Part shown: in pieces, positions 7,275 through 15,513 of the stretch
Numbering within the stretch: position 1 is the stretch's first letter
Layout: the number at the start of each line of letters is the position of its first letter
Assembly (NCBI GenBank): GCA_963724065.1
Contig: CAVRTB010000005.1
Span: forward strand, 62,001 to 126,000
Reading direction: 5' to 3'
DNA: 64,000 bases
DNA from: DASRIA01 sp963724065
GTDB taxonomy: Bacteria; Actinomycetota; Thermoleophilia; Solirubrobacterales; JBBDJG01
Notes under the pieces: generated by a model
What the model was told of the DNA's origin: nothing
The model's input: the letters and a program-made list of their open reading frames with translations, nothing else
The model's database searches: none
Program-made: the position numbers and the translations under genes

Positions 7275-8254
7275 GACGACGCAACCTCGGACCGCTCGAC
7301 GTTCCCGCGATCGGGCTCGGCTGCATGGGAATGTCCGCTTTCTACGGGACCACCGACGAGGGCGAGGCGCTCGCGACGATCGACCGCGCGCTCGAACTGG
7401 GGTGCAACTTCCTCGACACCGCCGAGATGTACGGTCCTCACACCAACGAGCGGCTCGTCGGCAAGGCGATCGCGGGCCGTCGCGACCGATTCGTCGTCGC
7501 GACCAAGTTCGGCATCCGCTGGGAGCCGACTCCAGAAAACCCGACGAACCGCGTGCTGGACGGCTCGCCGGAGAACGCGCGTAACGCGCTCGAGGGTTCG
7601 CTCGAGCGGCTCGGCACCGATCACGTCGACCTCTGGTATCTGCACCGCGTCGACTTCAACCGGCCGATCGAGGAGACCGTCGGCGCGATGGGCGAGCTGG
7701 TCGCGGAGGGCAAGGTCCGCCACATCGGCCTCAGCGAGGCAGCGCCCGAGACCATCCGGCGCGCACATGCCGTGCACCCGATCACCGCGCTGCAGACGGA
7801 GTATTCGCTTTGGACGCGCGACGTCGAGGCCGAGATCCTCCCGACCTGCCGCGAGCTCGGCATCGGCTTCGTGCCCTACTCGCCGCTCGGGCGGGGCTTT
7901 CTCTCCGGGCGCTTCAAGTCACCGGACGACCTCGACGCCGACGACTTCCGCCGGCACGGCCCACGCTTCCAGGGCGAGGCGCTCGAGCAGAACCTGCGAC
8001 TCGCCGCGAAGGTTGAGGAGCTGGCCCTCGAGAAGGGCTGCACACCGGGCCAGCTCGCCCTCGCCTGGGTGCTCGCGCAGGGCGATGACCTCGTGCCGAT
8101 CCCCGGCACGAAGCGCCGCACCTACCTCGAGGAGAACCTCGCGGCGGCCGACGTCGAGCTGACGCCCGGCGAGCTCGCGCGCATCGCCACGGAGGTGCCC
8201 GCGGCGGCGGGCGAGCGCTACGACCGCATCGGGATGATGACCGTCAACCGGTAG
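7271..8254 (+). CDS. aldo/keto reductase
   Basis: The 327-residue NADPH-dependent oxidoreductase has the AKR tetrad region GLGCMGMSAFYG, DTAEMYG (catalytic Asp and Tyr), VVATKFG (Lys) and YLHRVD (His), with a C-terminal IPGTKRRTYLEEN cofactor site. It resembles the AKR13/YakC-type aldehyde reductases of Actinobacteria. Natural substrates are not predictable. It is translationally coupled to the preceding amidohydrolase by a 4-bp overlap and runs 11 bp into the convergent cupin gene. Confidence 0.92.
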   Translation: MRRRNLGPLDVPAIGLGCMGMSAFYGTTDEGEALATIDRALELGCNFLDTAEMYGPHTNERLVGKAIAGRRDRFVVATKFGIRWEPTPENPTNRVLDGSPENARNALEGSLERLGTDHVDLWYLHRVDFNRPIEETVGAMGELVAEGKVRHIGLSEAAPETIRRAHAVHPITALQTEYSLWTRDVEAEILPTCRELGIGFVPYSPLGRGFLSGRFKSPDDLDADDFRRHGPRFQGEALEQNLRLAAKVEELALEKGCTPGQLALAWVLAQGDDLVPIPGTKRRTYLEENLAAADVELTPGELARIATEVPAAAGERYDRIGMMTVNR

Positions 8255-8636
8255 ACGGGTCAGGGGCGCCGAGCTTGCCGAACTCGCCGGGCTCGTAGGT
8301 CTGACCGGGCGTGCCGCCCAGCGCGAGCAGGCGCACGCCCTGCTGGCCGGGATAGATCTTGCGCTTCGTGGACGGGCCCACCCGGATCATCGTCCCGCTG
8401 TCGATCGGCACGCGATCGCCCTCCACGTCCACCTCAGCGGAGCCGCGCAGCACCACATAGACCTCTTCCTGCGCGGTCTCGGAGTGATCGTGCTCGGGAT
8501 AGTCCGTGAAGTCCGGCGGCATGTCGATCACCTGCATGCCGAACGCCTCGACGCCCAGCTCCGCGCGCGCACGCTTGAAGCCACCGCCGTAGATCGCCTC
8601 CATCTCGTCGATCTTCTTTGCCGTGTAGTCAGCCAT
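8244..8636 (-). CDS. cupin-domain protein
   Basis: This 130-residue single-domain cupin has motif 1 around DYPEHDHSETAQEEVYVVLRG (conserved H-x-H, later Glu) and motif 2 around GTMIRVGPSTKR, where the usual histidine is replaced, so metal binding may be weak. Such small cupins bind metals, sugars or act as isomerases. No substrate can be named. ATG 8636 is favoured because GGGAG lies five bases upstream, rather than GTG 8639. The stop overlaps the aldo/keto reductase tail-to-tail by 11 bp. Confidence 0.8.
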   Translation of the reverse strand: MADYTAKKIDEMEAIYGGGFKRARAELGVEAFGMQVIDMPPDFTDYPEHDHSETAQEEVYVVLRGSAEVDVEGDRVPIDSGTMIRVGPSTKRKIYPGQQGVRLLALGGTPGQTYEPGEFGKLGAPDPSTG

Positions 8637-8654
8637 CACAACTCCCTCGTTCGT

Positions 8655-9299
8655 TTACCCGACGGGTCTGCGCGCCGCGCCGATTACGTGCGGCTCGATT
8701 GCCTTCAACAGGAACAGCGGCTTGAAGCCGAAGCGCTCGCAACGCTCGATCCCGAACCCCGCCGCCTCGATCGCGGCAGGCGTGTCGCGGTTCGGATGGC
8801 AGCCGCCGGCGAAGCGCGGCCACCAGCGGTCGGTGCGGTGCTGGCCCCGGGCCGCATCCGGATCGTGCGAAAGGACGTGCTCGTAGAAGCGCAGCTCACC
8901 GCCCGGCCGGATCACGCGGCGCAGCTCGGCGAGCGCCGTGGCCTGGTCCGGCACGGAGCAGAGCACGAGCGACGCGACACCCGCGTCGAACTCGGCGTCC
9001 TGTGCGGGCAGCGAGTCCGCGAGACCGTCGAGGATGCGCACCGGCACGGGCGCGCGGGCCGCCGCCTCCTCGGCCTTCGAGCGCAGATACGGCTCCGGCT
9101 CGACCGCCACGACCTCGGTGACCGTCGCCGGGTAATGCGGGAAGTTCAGGCCGTTGCCGGCGCCGACCTCGACGACGCGCCCGGACAACCCCGCCAGCAT
9201 GCGCCGGCGGTGCTCGGTCTGCTCCGCGGGCGCGTTCGACGCCCCCCACGCGAACAGCCTCGCGAAGATCGGGTGATGGACGCTCACCTCACTCGCCAT
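8655..9299 (-). CDS. class I SAM-dependent methyltransferase
   Basis: The 214-residue protein has motif I VVEVGAGNGLNFPHYP (SAM-binding glycine loop), VVAVEPEPYLR (acidic residue after strand 2), FDAGVASLVLCSVPD (motif II) and LRRVIRPGGELRFYEHV (motif post-II). It resembles the UbiE/phospholipid N-methyltransferase-like group. The C-terminal GFKPLFLLKAIEPHV is typical of these small lipid or thiol methyltransferases. The substrate is unknown. The ATG at 9299 has a leaderless promoter just upstream. Confidence 0.85.
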   Translation of the reverse strand: MASEVSVHHPIFARLFAWGASNAPAEQTEHRRRMLAGLSGRVVEVGAGNGLNFPHYPATVTEVVAVEPEPYLRSKAEEAAARAPVPVRILDGLADSLPAQDAEFDAGVASLVLCSVPDQATALAELRRVIRPGGELRFYEHVLSHDPDAARGQHRTDRWWPRFAGGCHPNRDTPAAIEAAGFGIERCERFGFKPLFLLKAIEPHVIGAARRPVG

Positions 9300-9308
9300 G
9301 CGCAGGCA

Positions 9309-9314
9309 ACCCTA
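9309..9314 (-). promoter_or_regulatory. -10 element TAGGGT, leaderless configuration
   Basis: TAGGGT on the minus strand ends 9 nt before the methyltransferase ATG, so little or no 5' leader is expected. Confidence 0.45.
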
Positions 9315-9359
9315 ACGGCCCGCGGGCGGCTCGTTGTGTGACGGTGGACCGCTCGGCGC

Positions 9360-9995
9360 TCAGGTGCCGCCGGTGATGACCGAGTCGGGATACAGAGCGT
9401 GCACCCACACGGGGATGATCGCCTCCACGACCTCCTCCGGCGGGCGTCCCTGGAGCCCGATCAGCATGTGGTTGCAACGCTCCACCATCAAGACGAGCGC
9501 CGGCGCGACGGTTGCCGGGTCGAGGTCGCGCAACCGACCTGCGGCGAGATCGCGGCCCAGCTGCTCCGCCGTGGCCGCCACGAAGCGCTCGGTCAGCCCG
9601 TTGTAGAAAGCCGCGAACTCGGCGTCGTAGGTCGCTACCTCCACCGACGTGCGCAGCACCGCCTGGTGACGCACGTAGACCCCGACAACGCCCTCCAGCG
9701 CCTCGCGCACGAGTTGCTCGGGCGCCCCCTCGCCACTCCACCAGCGGTCGGCCTCGGCGTAGTACTCCTCGGCGACGTCGGAGGCGGCCGCCATCAGCAC
9801 CTGGTTCTTCCCCGGGAAGTAGAAGTAGAAGGCCGTGCGCGAGAGGTTCGCGGCGCGCGCCAGCTCATCGACCGTGAGGTGCTTGAACGGCTTGCCCACC
9901 GAAAGCAGGCGCAGGAGTGCCGCGCGAATGTCGCTCTCCACCTCCTGGCGGTTGCGCCGGCGGACGGTCGCGGAACTTTGTGGGTCAACATTCAT
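9360..9995 (-). CDS. TetR-family transcriptional regulator
   Basis: The 211-residue protein has an N-terminal helix-turn-helix at about 30-75 (HLTVDELARAANLSRTAFYFYF, then PGKNQVLMAA), followed by an all-helical ligand-binding domain. It probably represses itself or a nearby gene. The neighbours are a methyltransferase on the same strand downstream and glmU divergently upstream, separated by 254 bp. No operator dyad is obvious in that gap. The inducer is unknown. Confidence 0.9.
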   Translation of the reverse strand: MNVDPQSSATVRRRNRQEVESDIRAALLRLLSVGKPFKHLTVDELARAANLSRTAFYFYFPGKNQVLMAAASDVAEEYYAEADRWWSGEGAPEQLVREALEGVVGVYVRHQAVLRTSVEVATYDAEFAAFYNGLTERFVAATAEQLGRDLAAGRLRDLDPATVAPALVLMVERCNHMLIGLQGRPPEEVVEAIIPVWVHALYPDSVITGGT

Positions 9996-10234
9996 TCGTA
10001 TCGGAGGCTATACCCATCCTGCTCCGCTCGGACGCCGGACTCCAGGTCCTGACGGCGCCGTCCGCGGCTTATTGACAGGAGGTCAGTGGGTCCTCCGGAG
10101 CAGTTAGAGCCCCCGCAGCGCGGCACTGGAGAGCTTCGCGTCACAAGTGCGGTAGAGGCGCTGGCCCGCGAGGGTCCTGCACCCGGACGAGCCTCTCAGC
10201 TCGGCCCGCGCGGCGACAGGGCCGCGGCGCGCTC

Positions 10235-10240
10235 TACGAT
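10235..10240 (+). promoter_or_regulatory. -10 element TACGAT before glmU
   Basis: TACGAT ends 9 nt before the GTG start of glmU. The remaining 230 bp upstream (9996-10234) hold no gene I can support. Confidence 0.4.
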
Positions 10241-10249
10241 GGGTGCTCA

Positions 10250-11689
10250 GTGAATCCCCCTGCCGTGCTGATCATGGCCGCGGGGCGGGGCACGCGCATG
10301 CGCTCGAAGCTGCCGAAGGTCCTGCATCCGCTGTGCGGCCGCCCGATGCTGCTCTGGACCGTTCAGGCCGCCCGCGCGGCCGGCGCGGAGCGGATCGTCG
10401 TCGTGCTCGGTGAGGAGGCCGACCAGGTGCGCGCGGCGCTGCCCCCCGGCGTCGAGGTCGCGATCCAGGACCCACCGGCCGGGACCGGCGACGCCGTCAT
10501 CCAGGCGCGTGACCTGCTGAGCGGCTGCGAGCACGTGATCGTGCTCTCGGGCGACAACCCCCTGCTCGACGGGTCGTTCGTGACGGCGCTGGCCGAGCGC
10601 CACACCTCCTCCGGCGCGGCGGCGACCGTGACCACCCGCGAGCTCGAGGACCCGGGCCAGTACGGACGCGTCGTGCGCGGGCCCGACGGCGACGTCGAGC
10701 GGATCGTCGAGACCAAGCACCCCGGCGACGCCACACCGGAGGAGCTCGCGATCCGGGAGATCAACGCCGGCACCTATGCCTTCGCGGTCGAGCCGCTGTT
10801 CGCCGCGCTCGGCGGAATCGGGGCAGAGAACTCACAGGGCGAGTACTACCTGGGAGACGTGCTTCCGTTGCTGCGCGCGGAGGGCCACCGTGTCGTCGCG
10901 CATCTCACCGAGGACGAGGCCGTGGGCCTCGGTATCAACACGCGCGTGCAACTCGCGCAGGTCGAAGACGCGACGCGCGCGCGGATCCTGGAGGAGCACA
11001 TGCTCGCCGGGGTCACGATCGTGAATCCCGGCGCGACGACCATCGACGTGGACGTCACGATCGGCGAGGACACGACGATCGAGCCCTACTGCGTGCTGCG
11101 TGGAAACACCGCCGTCGGTCCGGGCTGCGCAGTCGGGCCGATGACCACGCTGATCGACGCGACGCTGGGCGAGGGCGCGCGCGTCGTGCACTCGTATCTG
11201 CAGGAGTGCGAGGTCGGCGCGCACAGCACGGTCGGGCCGTTCACCCACCTGCGACCGGCGACGCGGCTCGCCGGGAGGACCAAGGCCGGCGCCTTCGTCG
11301 AGATCAAGAACTCCGAGGTCGGGGCCGGGGTGAAGGTGCCGCACCTCTCCTATATCGGGGACGCGGACCTCGGCGAGGGCACGAACATCGGCGCCGGCAC
11401 GATCACCGCGAACTACGACGGGGCGCGCAAGCACCGCACGCGCGTGGGCAAGGACGTGCGCACGGGCGTCCACACGTCCCTGGTCGCGCCGGTGAGCGTC
11501 GGCGACGGCGCCTACACTGGCGCGGGTTCCGTAATTACCGAAGACATCCCCTCGGAGGCGCTTGGCATCGCGCGGGCGCGCCAGGAGAATGTCGAGGGGT
11601 ACGCCGAGCGGGCGCCGGCGACCGAGAAGTCGAAGGCGGACGAGAAGGTGAAGGCCGCGAAATCCGACAAAGGGGCTGACGTTGAGTAG
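10250..11689 (+). CDS. glmU: bifunctional N-acetylglucosamine-1-phosphate uridyltransferase / glucosamine-1-phosphate acetyltransferase
   Basis: The 479-residue enzyme makes UDP-GlcNAc for peptidoglycan. The N-terminal nucleotidyltransferase has LIMAAGRGTRMRSKLPKVLH (uridyl-binding loop), GTGDAV near 85 and LSGDNPLL near 108. The C-terminal half is a left-handed beta-helix with repeated I/V/L-G-x4 hexapeptides and the acetyl-transfer residues in GPFTHLRPATRL and NIGAGTITANYDG. The last 35 residues are a Lys/Ala/Glu-rich tail, not part of the fold. The start is GTG. The stop overlaps the prs start, an arrangement widely conserved in Gram-positive bacteria, linking cell-wall and nucleotide precursor synthesis. 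Confidence 0.97.
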   Translation: MNPPAVLIMAAGRGTRMRSKLPKVLHPLCGRPMLLWTVQAARAAGAERIVVVLGEEADQVRAALPPGVEVAIQDPPAGTGDAVIQARDLLSGCEHVIVLSGDNPLLDGSFVTALAERHTSSGAAATVTTRELEDPGQYGRVVRGPDGDVERIVETKHPGDATPEELAIREINAGTYAFAVEPLFAALGGIGAENSQGEYYLGDVLPLLRAEGHRVVAHLTEDEAVGLGINTRVQLAQVEDATRARILEEHMLAGVTIVNPGATTIDVDVTIGEDTTIEPYCVLRGNTAVGPGCAVGPMTTLIDATLGEGARVVHSYLQECEVGAHSTVGPFTHLRPATRLAGRTKAGAFVEIKNSEVGAGVKVPHLSYIGDADLGEGTNIGAGTITANYDGARKHRTRVGKDVRTGVHTSLVAPVSVGDGAYTGAGSVITEDIPSEALGIARARQENVEGYAERAPATEKSKADEKVKAAKSDKGADVE

Positions 11690-12728
11690 TGGTGCACCAA
11701 TGGAGCTGCTCGAGGTGGAACCGCGACTCGGCTCCGGCGAGGAGCCGACCCACACGAGTGTTCCGACGCCCTACGACAAGCGGCTGATGGTGTTCGCCGG
11801 CCGTGGCAGCCAGGAGATCGGTCACAAGATCGCGGGCAAGCTCGGGATCGCGCTCGGCCAGGTCGAGCTCAAGACCTTCTCCAACGGAGAGGTCTACTGC
11901 CGCTATCGGGAGTCGATCCGCGGCGCAGACGTGTTCATCGTGCAATCGACGCACGCGCCCGTGAACCGCAACCTGATGGAGCTCCTGCTGATGATCGACG
12001 CGGCGCACGGCGCATCCGCGCACCGCATCATCGCGGTGACCCCTTGGTACGGATATTCGCGCCAGGACAAGAAGTCGATGCCGCGCGAGCCGATCTCCGC
12101 GCGTCTCGTGGCCCGCATGCTCGAGACCGCGGGCGCAGACCGCGTGCTCACGATGCATCTGCACGCCGGTCAGGTGCAGGGCTTCTTCCAGATCCCGGTG
12201 GACCACCTGATCGCCCGGCCGATGCTGACCCAGTTCTTCCTCGACAAGCTCGTGCCGGAGGAGTACGTCGGCGTGTCGCCGGACGCCGGTCGCGCCAAGC
12301 TCGCGGAGAAGTTCGCCGGTGAGCTGGGCGTGCGGCCTGCGTTCATCACGAAGTCGCGGCCCGAGCACAACGTCGCCCAAGCGGGCTACGTGGTCGGCGA
12401 CGTCGAGGGCAAGGCGGCGATCCTGATCGACGACATGATCGACACGGCGGGCACGCTCGTCGAGGCCGCGCGCGTGCTGCGCGAGGCCGGCGCCGCGCGC
12501 GTGTTCGCGACCGCCACGCATGGCGTGTTCTCGGGCCCGGCATTCGAGCGTCTCGCCGAATCGGAGATCGAGGAGATCGTCGTGACCGACACGATTCCGC
12601 TGCCAGCCGAGGCGCCGGACAAGATCAAGGTGCTGAGCGTCGCCGACATCCTCGCCCGATCGATCCGCTCGATCTTCACGGACGGCTCCGTGTCCGAGTT
12701 GTTCGCCGGCGAGAACCAGCTCTTCTAG
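11682..12728 (+). CDS. prs: ribose-phosphate pyrophosphokinase
   Basis: The protein has 348 residues from TTG 11682, or 342 from ATG 11700. The TTG is chosen because AGGGG lies six bases upstream. It transfers pyrophosphate from ATP to ribose-5-phosphate, giving PRPP for nucleotides, His and Trp. Landmarks are LMVFAGRGSQEIGHKIA, the ATP-binding loop GYSRQDKKSMPREPIS, catalytic/metal histidines in MHLHAGQVQGFF, and the PRPP signature AILIDDMIDTAGTLVEAA. The N-terminus is some 20 residues longer than in most homologues. It overlaps the end of glmU by 8 bp. Confidence 0.96.
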   Translation: MSSGAPMELLEVEPRLGSGEEPTHTSVPTPYDKRLMVFAGRGSQEIGHKIAGKLGIALGQVELKTFSNGEVYCRYRESIRGADVFIVQSTHAPVNRNLMELLLMIDAAHGASAHRIIAVTPWYGYSRQDKKSMPREPISARLVARMLETAGADRVLTMHLHAGQVQGFFQIPVDHLIARPMLTQFFLDKLVPEEYVGVSPDAGRAKLAEKFAGELGVRPAFITKSRPEHNVAQAGYVVGDVEGKAAILIDDMIDTAGTLVEAARVLREAGAARVFATATHGVFSGPAFERLAESEIEEIVVTDTIPLPAEAPDKIKVLSVADILARSIRSIFTDGSVSELFAGENQLF

Positions 12729-12770
12729 CGAGGCAGGAGCTCCAGCAGCGGGCCGCCGCGGGCCGAAGCG

Positions 12771-14171
12771 TCAGCGCGGCGTGGCTCGCGATGCCCAGAA
12801 CTGGTGCTCTTGGCGGCCGAGGTCCGTGAGCGGCTCGTCGCCGAACCACCACTCGCGCGCGATCCGGTGCCAATTGCGCCGCGCGCGCAGCTGGCCGAGC
12901 ACCGCCAGTACGCCGATCTCCATGCGCCGGCCCATCAGCTCGTTCGCGGGAATGTTCTCGCGGCGCATCAGCGCGTAGAAGTCCGAGCGGGGGTCCGAGA
13001 CGGCGGAGATCACGCTCATCACGTAGTCGGGGGTGATCTCGAGCTCCTCGTCCTGGAAGTACCAGCCGCCCACCGCATCGACATGCGCCATCAGCCGCTC
13101 CGCGTCGATGCGCTTCGGATTACGCAGGAACCCGAGCTCGTGCAGCTTCTCGCGCAGGCGCTCCGGGTCGCGGTCGAGACGCGCCTTCACGACCTCCTCC
13201 TCCAATCGGATCTGCTCCGGGTCCAGGCGCTTCGTCATCCCGAAGTCGAGAAAGGCGACGCGGCCGTCCCCGAGCAGCACGTAGTTGCCGGGGTGCGCGT
13301 CGGCGTTGAAGTGGTTGAGCTGATAGATCGACCCGAGGTAGAACCTGAAGACGATCTCGGCGAAGCGGTTGCGCTCCTCCTGGCCGAGCTGCTTGACCTC
13401 GTCGAAGCCGTCGCCCGTCACGAACTCCGTGACGAGCACCTTCTCGCGCGACAGGCGCGTGACGACGTCCGGGACGTAGATGAACGGATGGCCGCGGTAT
13501 GCGCGTGCGAACGCGCGCTGGTTCTGCGCCTCGATTTCGTAGTCGAGCTCCTCGAGCACGCGCTCGCGCAGCTCCGCGGCGACCGCCTTGGCGTCGAGGC
13601 CCGGTGCGAGCGCCTTCGCGAGGCGCAGGATCATGCCGGCGTTCGACATATCGGCGCGGATCGCCGCCTCGATCCCCGGGTACTGGATCTTGACCGCGAC
13701 CTCGCGGCCGTCGTGCAGGACACCGCGGTGCACCTGCCCGATCGAGGCAGCCGCGACCGCTTCTGGCTCGATGCGCTCGAACAGCTCTTCGTACGGCTCG
13801 TCGCACTGATCGTCGAGGACCTCGCGGACCTTGTCCCACGGCATCGGCGGCGCCGAATTGCGCAACGCGGCGAGCTTCTCCTGGTAGAGCTCGCGGTATT
13901 CATCGGGCAGGTAGTCCGTGTCGATGAACGAGGCGAGCTGGCCCATCTTCATCGCCGCGCCCTTCATCATGCCGAGCATGTCGACAAGCCGCTCGGCGGA
14001 CTCCAGCGCCACGGTGTCCATCCGCTCCTTGCGCCGCTCCTTGGAGCGCACGACCCCGCCCGCCTTCGCCCCGGCGAACCGCACCCCCTCCACACCGGCC
14101 CGCGCGCCGATGCGCGCGGAGCGCCCGAGGCGCGACTTCGGCATCGGATTGTCCCGCGGTTCTTCGGCCAT
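12771..14171 (-). CDS. ABC1/UbiB-family atypical kinase-like protein
   Basis: The 466-residue protein shows the ABC1 family's K-x-G-Q motif (MKMGQLASF, near 80), an alanine-rich nucleotide loop AAASIGQVHRG, the VAVKIQYPGIE lysine, and catalytic motifs FNADAHPGN and VAFLDFGM. UbiB/ADCK relatives support quinone or lipid metabolism, with ATPase rather than protein kinase activity in characterised members. The actinobacterial role is not settled. No strong transmembrane segment is visible, unlike UbiB. The ATG at 14171 is used. It is divergent from rplY, with 40 bp between. Confidence 0.88.
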   Translation of the reverse strand: MAEEPRDNPMPKSRLGRSARIGARAGVEGVRFAGAKAGGVVRSKERRKERMDTVALESAERLVDMLGMMKGAAMKMGQLASFIDTDYLPDEYRELYQEKLAALRNSAPPMPWDKVREVLDDQCDEPYEELFERIEPEAVAAASIGQVHRGVLHDGREVAVKIQYPGIEAAIRADMSNAGMILRLAKALAPGLDAKAVAAELRERVLEELDYEIEAQNQRAFARAYRGHPFIYVPDVVTRLSREKVLVTEFVTGDGFDEVKQLGQEERNRFAEIVFRFYLGSIYQLNHFNADAHPGNYVLLGDGRVAFLDFGMTKRLDPEQIRLEEEVVKARLDRDPERLREKLHELGFLRNPKRIDAERLMAHVDAVGGWYFQDEELEITPDYVMSVISAVSDPRSDFYALMRRENIPANELMGRRMEIGVLAVLGQLRARRNWHRIAREWWFGDEPLTDLGRQEHQFWASRATPR

Positions 14172-14196
14172 CAACCGCCAGTATGAGGACCGGCGC

Positions 14197-14202
14197 TAAA
14201 CT
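14197..14202 (+). promoter_or_regulatory. -10 element TAAACT, leaderless configuration for rplY
   Basis: TAAACT is followed by CCGCCGCCG and the ATG at 14212. The identical 9-nt spacer lies between the -10 and ATG of the biotin carboxylase gene at 46493. Confidence 0.5.
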
Positions 14203-14211
14203 CCGCCGCCG

Positions 14212-14907
14212 ATGGCCCAGGGTCCCCGGACAGTCCTCAAACTCGAACCGCGCGACGAGCGCGGATCCCGCGCGAACCGCAGGCTGCGGCGCGCCGGGCT
14301 GATTCCGGGCGTGATCTACGGCATCGAGGACGAAACCGTGTCGTTCAAGGTCGACTCGCGCCACTTGCGCCACGTGCTCGGCGAGGGCCACGCCCTGTTC
14401 GACATCGAGGTCGACGGAGGCAAGCGCGAGCCGGTGATCGTGAAGGACGAGCAGCACGACCCGGTCCGCGACCACGTCGTCCACATCGACCTGCTGAAGG
14501 TCCGCCTCGACGAGAAGATCCAGACCACCGTGGCGCTCGAGCTCGAGGGCGCGGAGGACGCACCAGGCGTGAAGGAGGGGGGCGTGCTCGAGCACGTGAC
14601 CCGCGAGCTGAACGTCGAGGCGCTGCCCACCGAGGTCCCCGACCGCATCGTCGCGGACGTCTCGGGGCTCGGCATCGCCGAGACGATGACCCTCGCGAGC
14701 GTGACGCCGCCGCCCAGCGTGACCCTGCTCGACGACCTCGAGGAGACGGTGGTCGCCACGATCACCGCTCCCAGCCGCGCCGAGGAGCCGGAGTCCGAGA
14801 TCGAGGAGGAGACCGAGTTGGTCGGCGAGGGCGAGGCCGAAGGAGCCGAGGAAGGCGCCGAGGAAGGTGGCGCGGAAGGCTCCTCGGAGGGTGGCGACGA
14901 GGGCTGA
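14212..14907 (+). CDS. rplY: 50S ribosomal protein L25 (CTC family)
   Basis: The 231-residue protein has the 5S-rRNA-binding L25 domain at 1-95 (SRANRRLRRAGLIPGVIYG, later HDPVRDHVVHIDLLKV) and the C-terminal TL5/CTC beta domain at 96-185. Residues 186-231 are an acidic Glu/Gly/Ala tail of low complexity, longer than in most homologues. CTC proteins are general-stress forms of L25 in Gram-positives. Pth follows after 6 bp, the usual neighbour in bacteria, so both probably share the leaderless promoter. Confidence 0.94.
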   Translation: MAQGPRTVLKLEPRDERGSRANRRLRRAGLIPGVIYGIEDETVSFKVDSRHLRHVLGEGHALFDIEVDGGKREPVIVKDEQHDPVRDHVVHIDLLKVRLDEKIQTTVALELEGAEDAPGVKEGGVLEHVTRELNVEALPTEVPDRIVADVSGLGIAETMTLASVTPPPSVTLLDDLEETVVATITAPSRAEEPESEIEEETELVGEGEAEGAEEGAEEGGAEGSSEGGDEG

Positions 14908-14913
14908 GCGCCC

Positions 14914-15513
14914 TTGCGCCTGTTTCGTAGCCGCCGGCCGGGCACTCCCGTCGACTTCCTGCTCGTCGGCCTCGGCAACCCCGAGGCGCGCTACTCCGGC
15001 ACCCGGCACAACGTCGGGTTCGAGGTGGCGAACGTGCTCGCGCAGCGCTGGGAGCTGCCGCGAGCGCGCAAGCTGTTCGGTGGGCTCGTGACCGATGGGC
15101 GCATGGCGCCCGGGATGCCGCGGGTCGCCGTCCTACTGCCCCAGACGTACATGAACGAGTCCGGCCGGGCAGCGGGGCCGGCGCGCGGGCAGTACCACCT
15201 CGACGTCGATCAGGTCGTCGTCGTGCACGACGAGATCGACCTTCCGTTCGGCGAGGTGCGCACGCGCAAGGGCGGCGGGCTCGCGGGCCACAATGGACTG
15301 AAGAGCGTCAAGCAGCACCTCGGGGGAAACGACTTCTGGCGCGTGCGCGTAGGCGTCGGCAGGCCCGACTCGACAGATCCGGAGTTGGTCTCCAGGCACG
15401 TGCTGAGCCGGTTCACCGAGCCGGCCGTCGACGTCCGCGCGCTGATCGAGCGCGCTTCGGACGAGACCGAGCGCTTGCTCGAGCGCGAGCACGCCGCCAT
15501 AGAGCCGGGGTGA
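14914..15513 (+). CDS. pth: peptidyl-tRNA hydrolase
   Basis: The 199-residue enzyme releases peptides from peptidyl-tRNA. Conserved elements are LVGLGNPEARYSGTRHNVGF (catalytic His in TRHN), TYMNESG (Asn), VVVHDEIDLPFG (Asp) and GGLAGHNGLKS (Asn). The start is TTG at 14914, with about 15 residues before the fold begins, so an internal start is possible but no better codon exists. It lies 6 bp after rplY and its stop overlaps the MFS gene start by 4 bp (GTGA). Confidence 0.95.
   Translation: MRLFRSRRPGTPVDFLLVGLGNPEARYSGTRHNVGFEVANVLAQRWELPRARKLFGGLVTDGRMAPGMPRVAVLLPQTYMNESGRAAGPARGQYHLDVDQVVVVHDEIDLPFGEVRTRKGGGLAGHNGLKSVKQHLGGNDFWRVRVGVGRPDSTDPELVSRHVLSRFTEPAVDVRALIERASDETERLLEREHAAIEPG

Noticed and set aside
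9996..10234. Possible riboswitch upstream of glmU
   Set aside because: Several GC-rich helices can be drawn, but none fits a riboswitch or T-box class I know.
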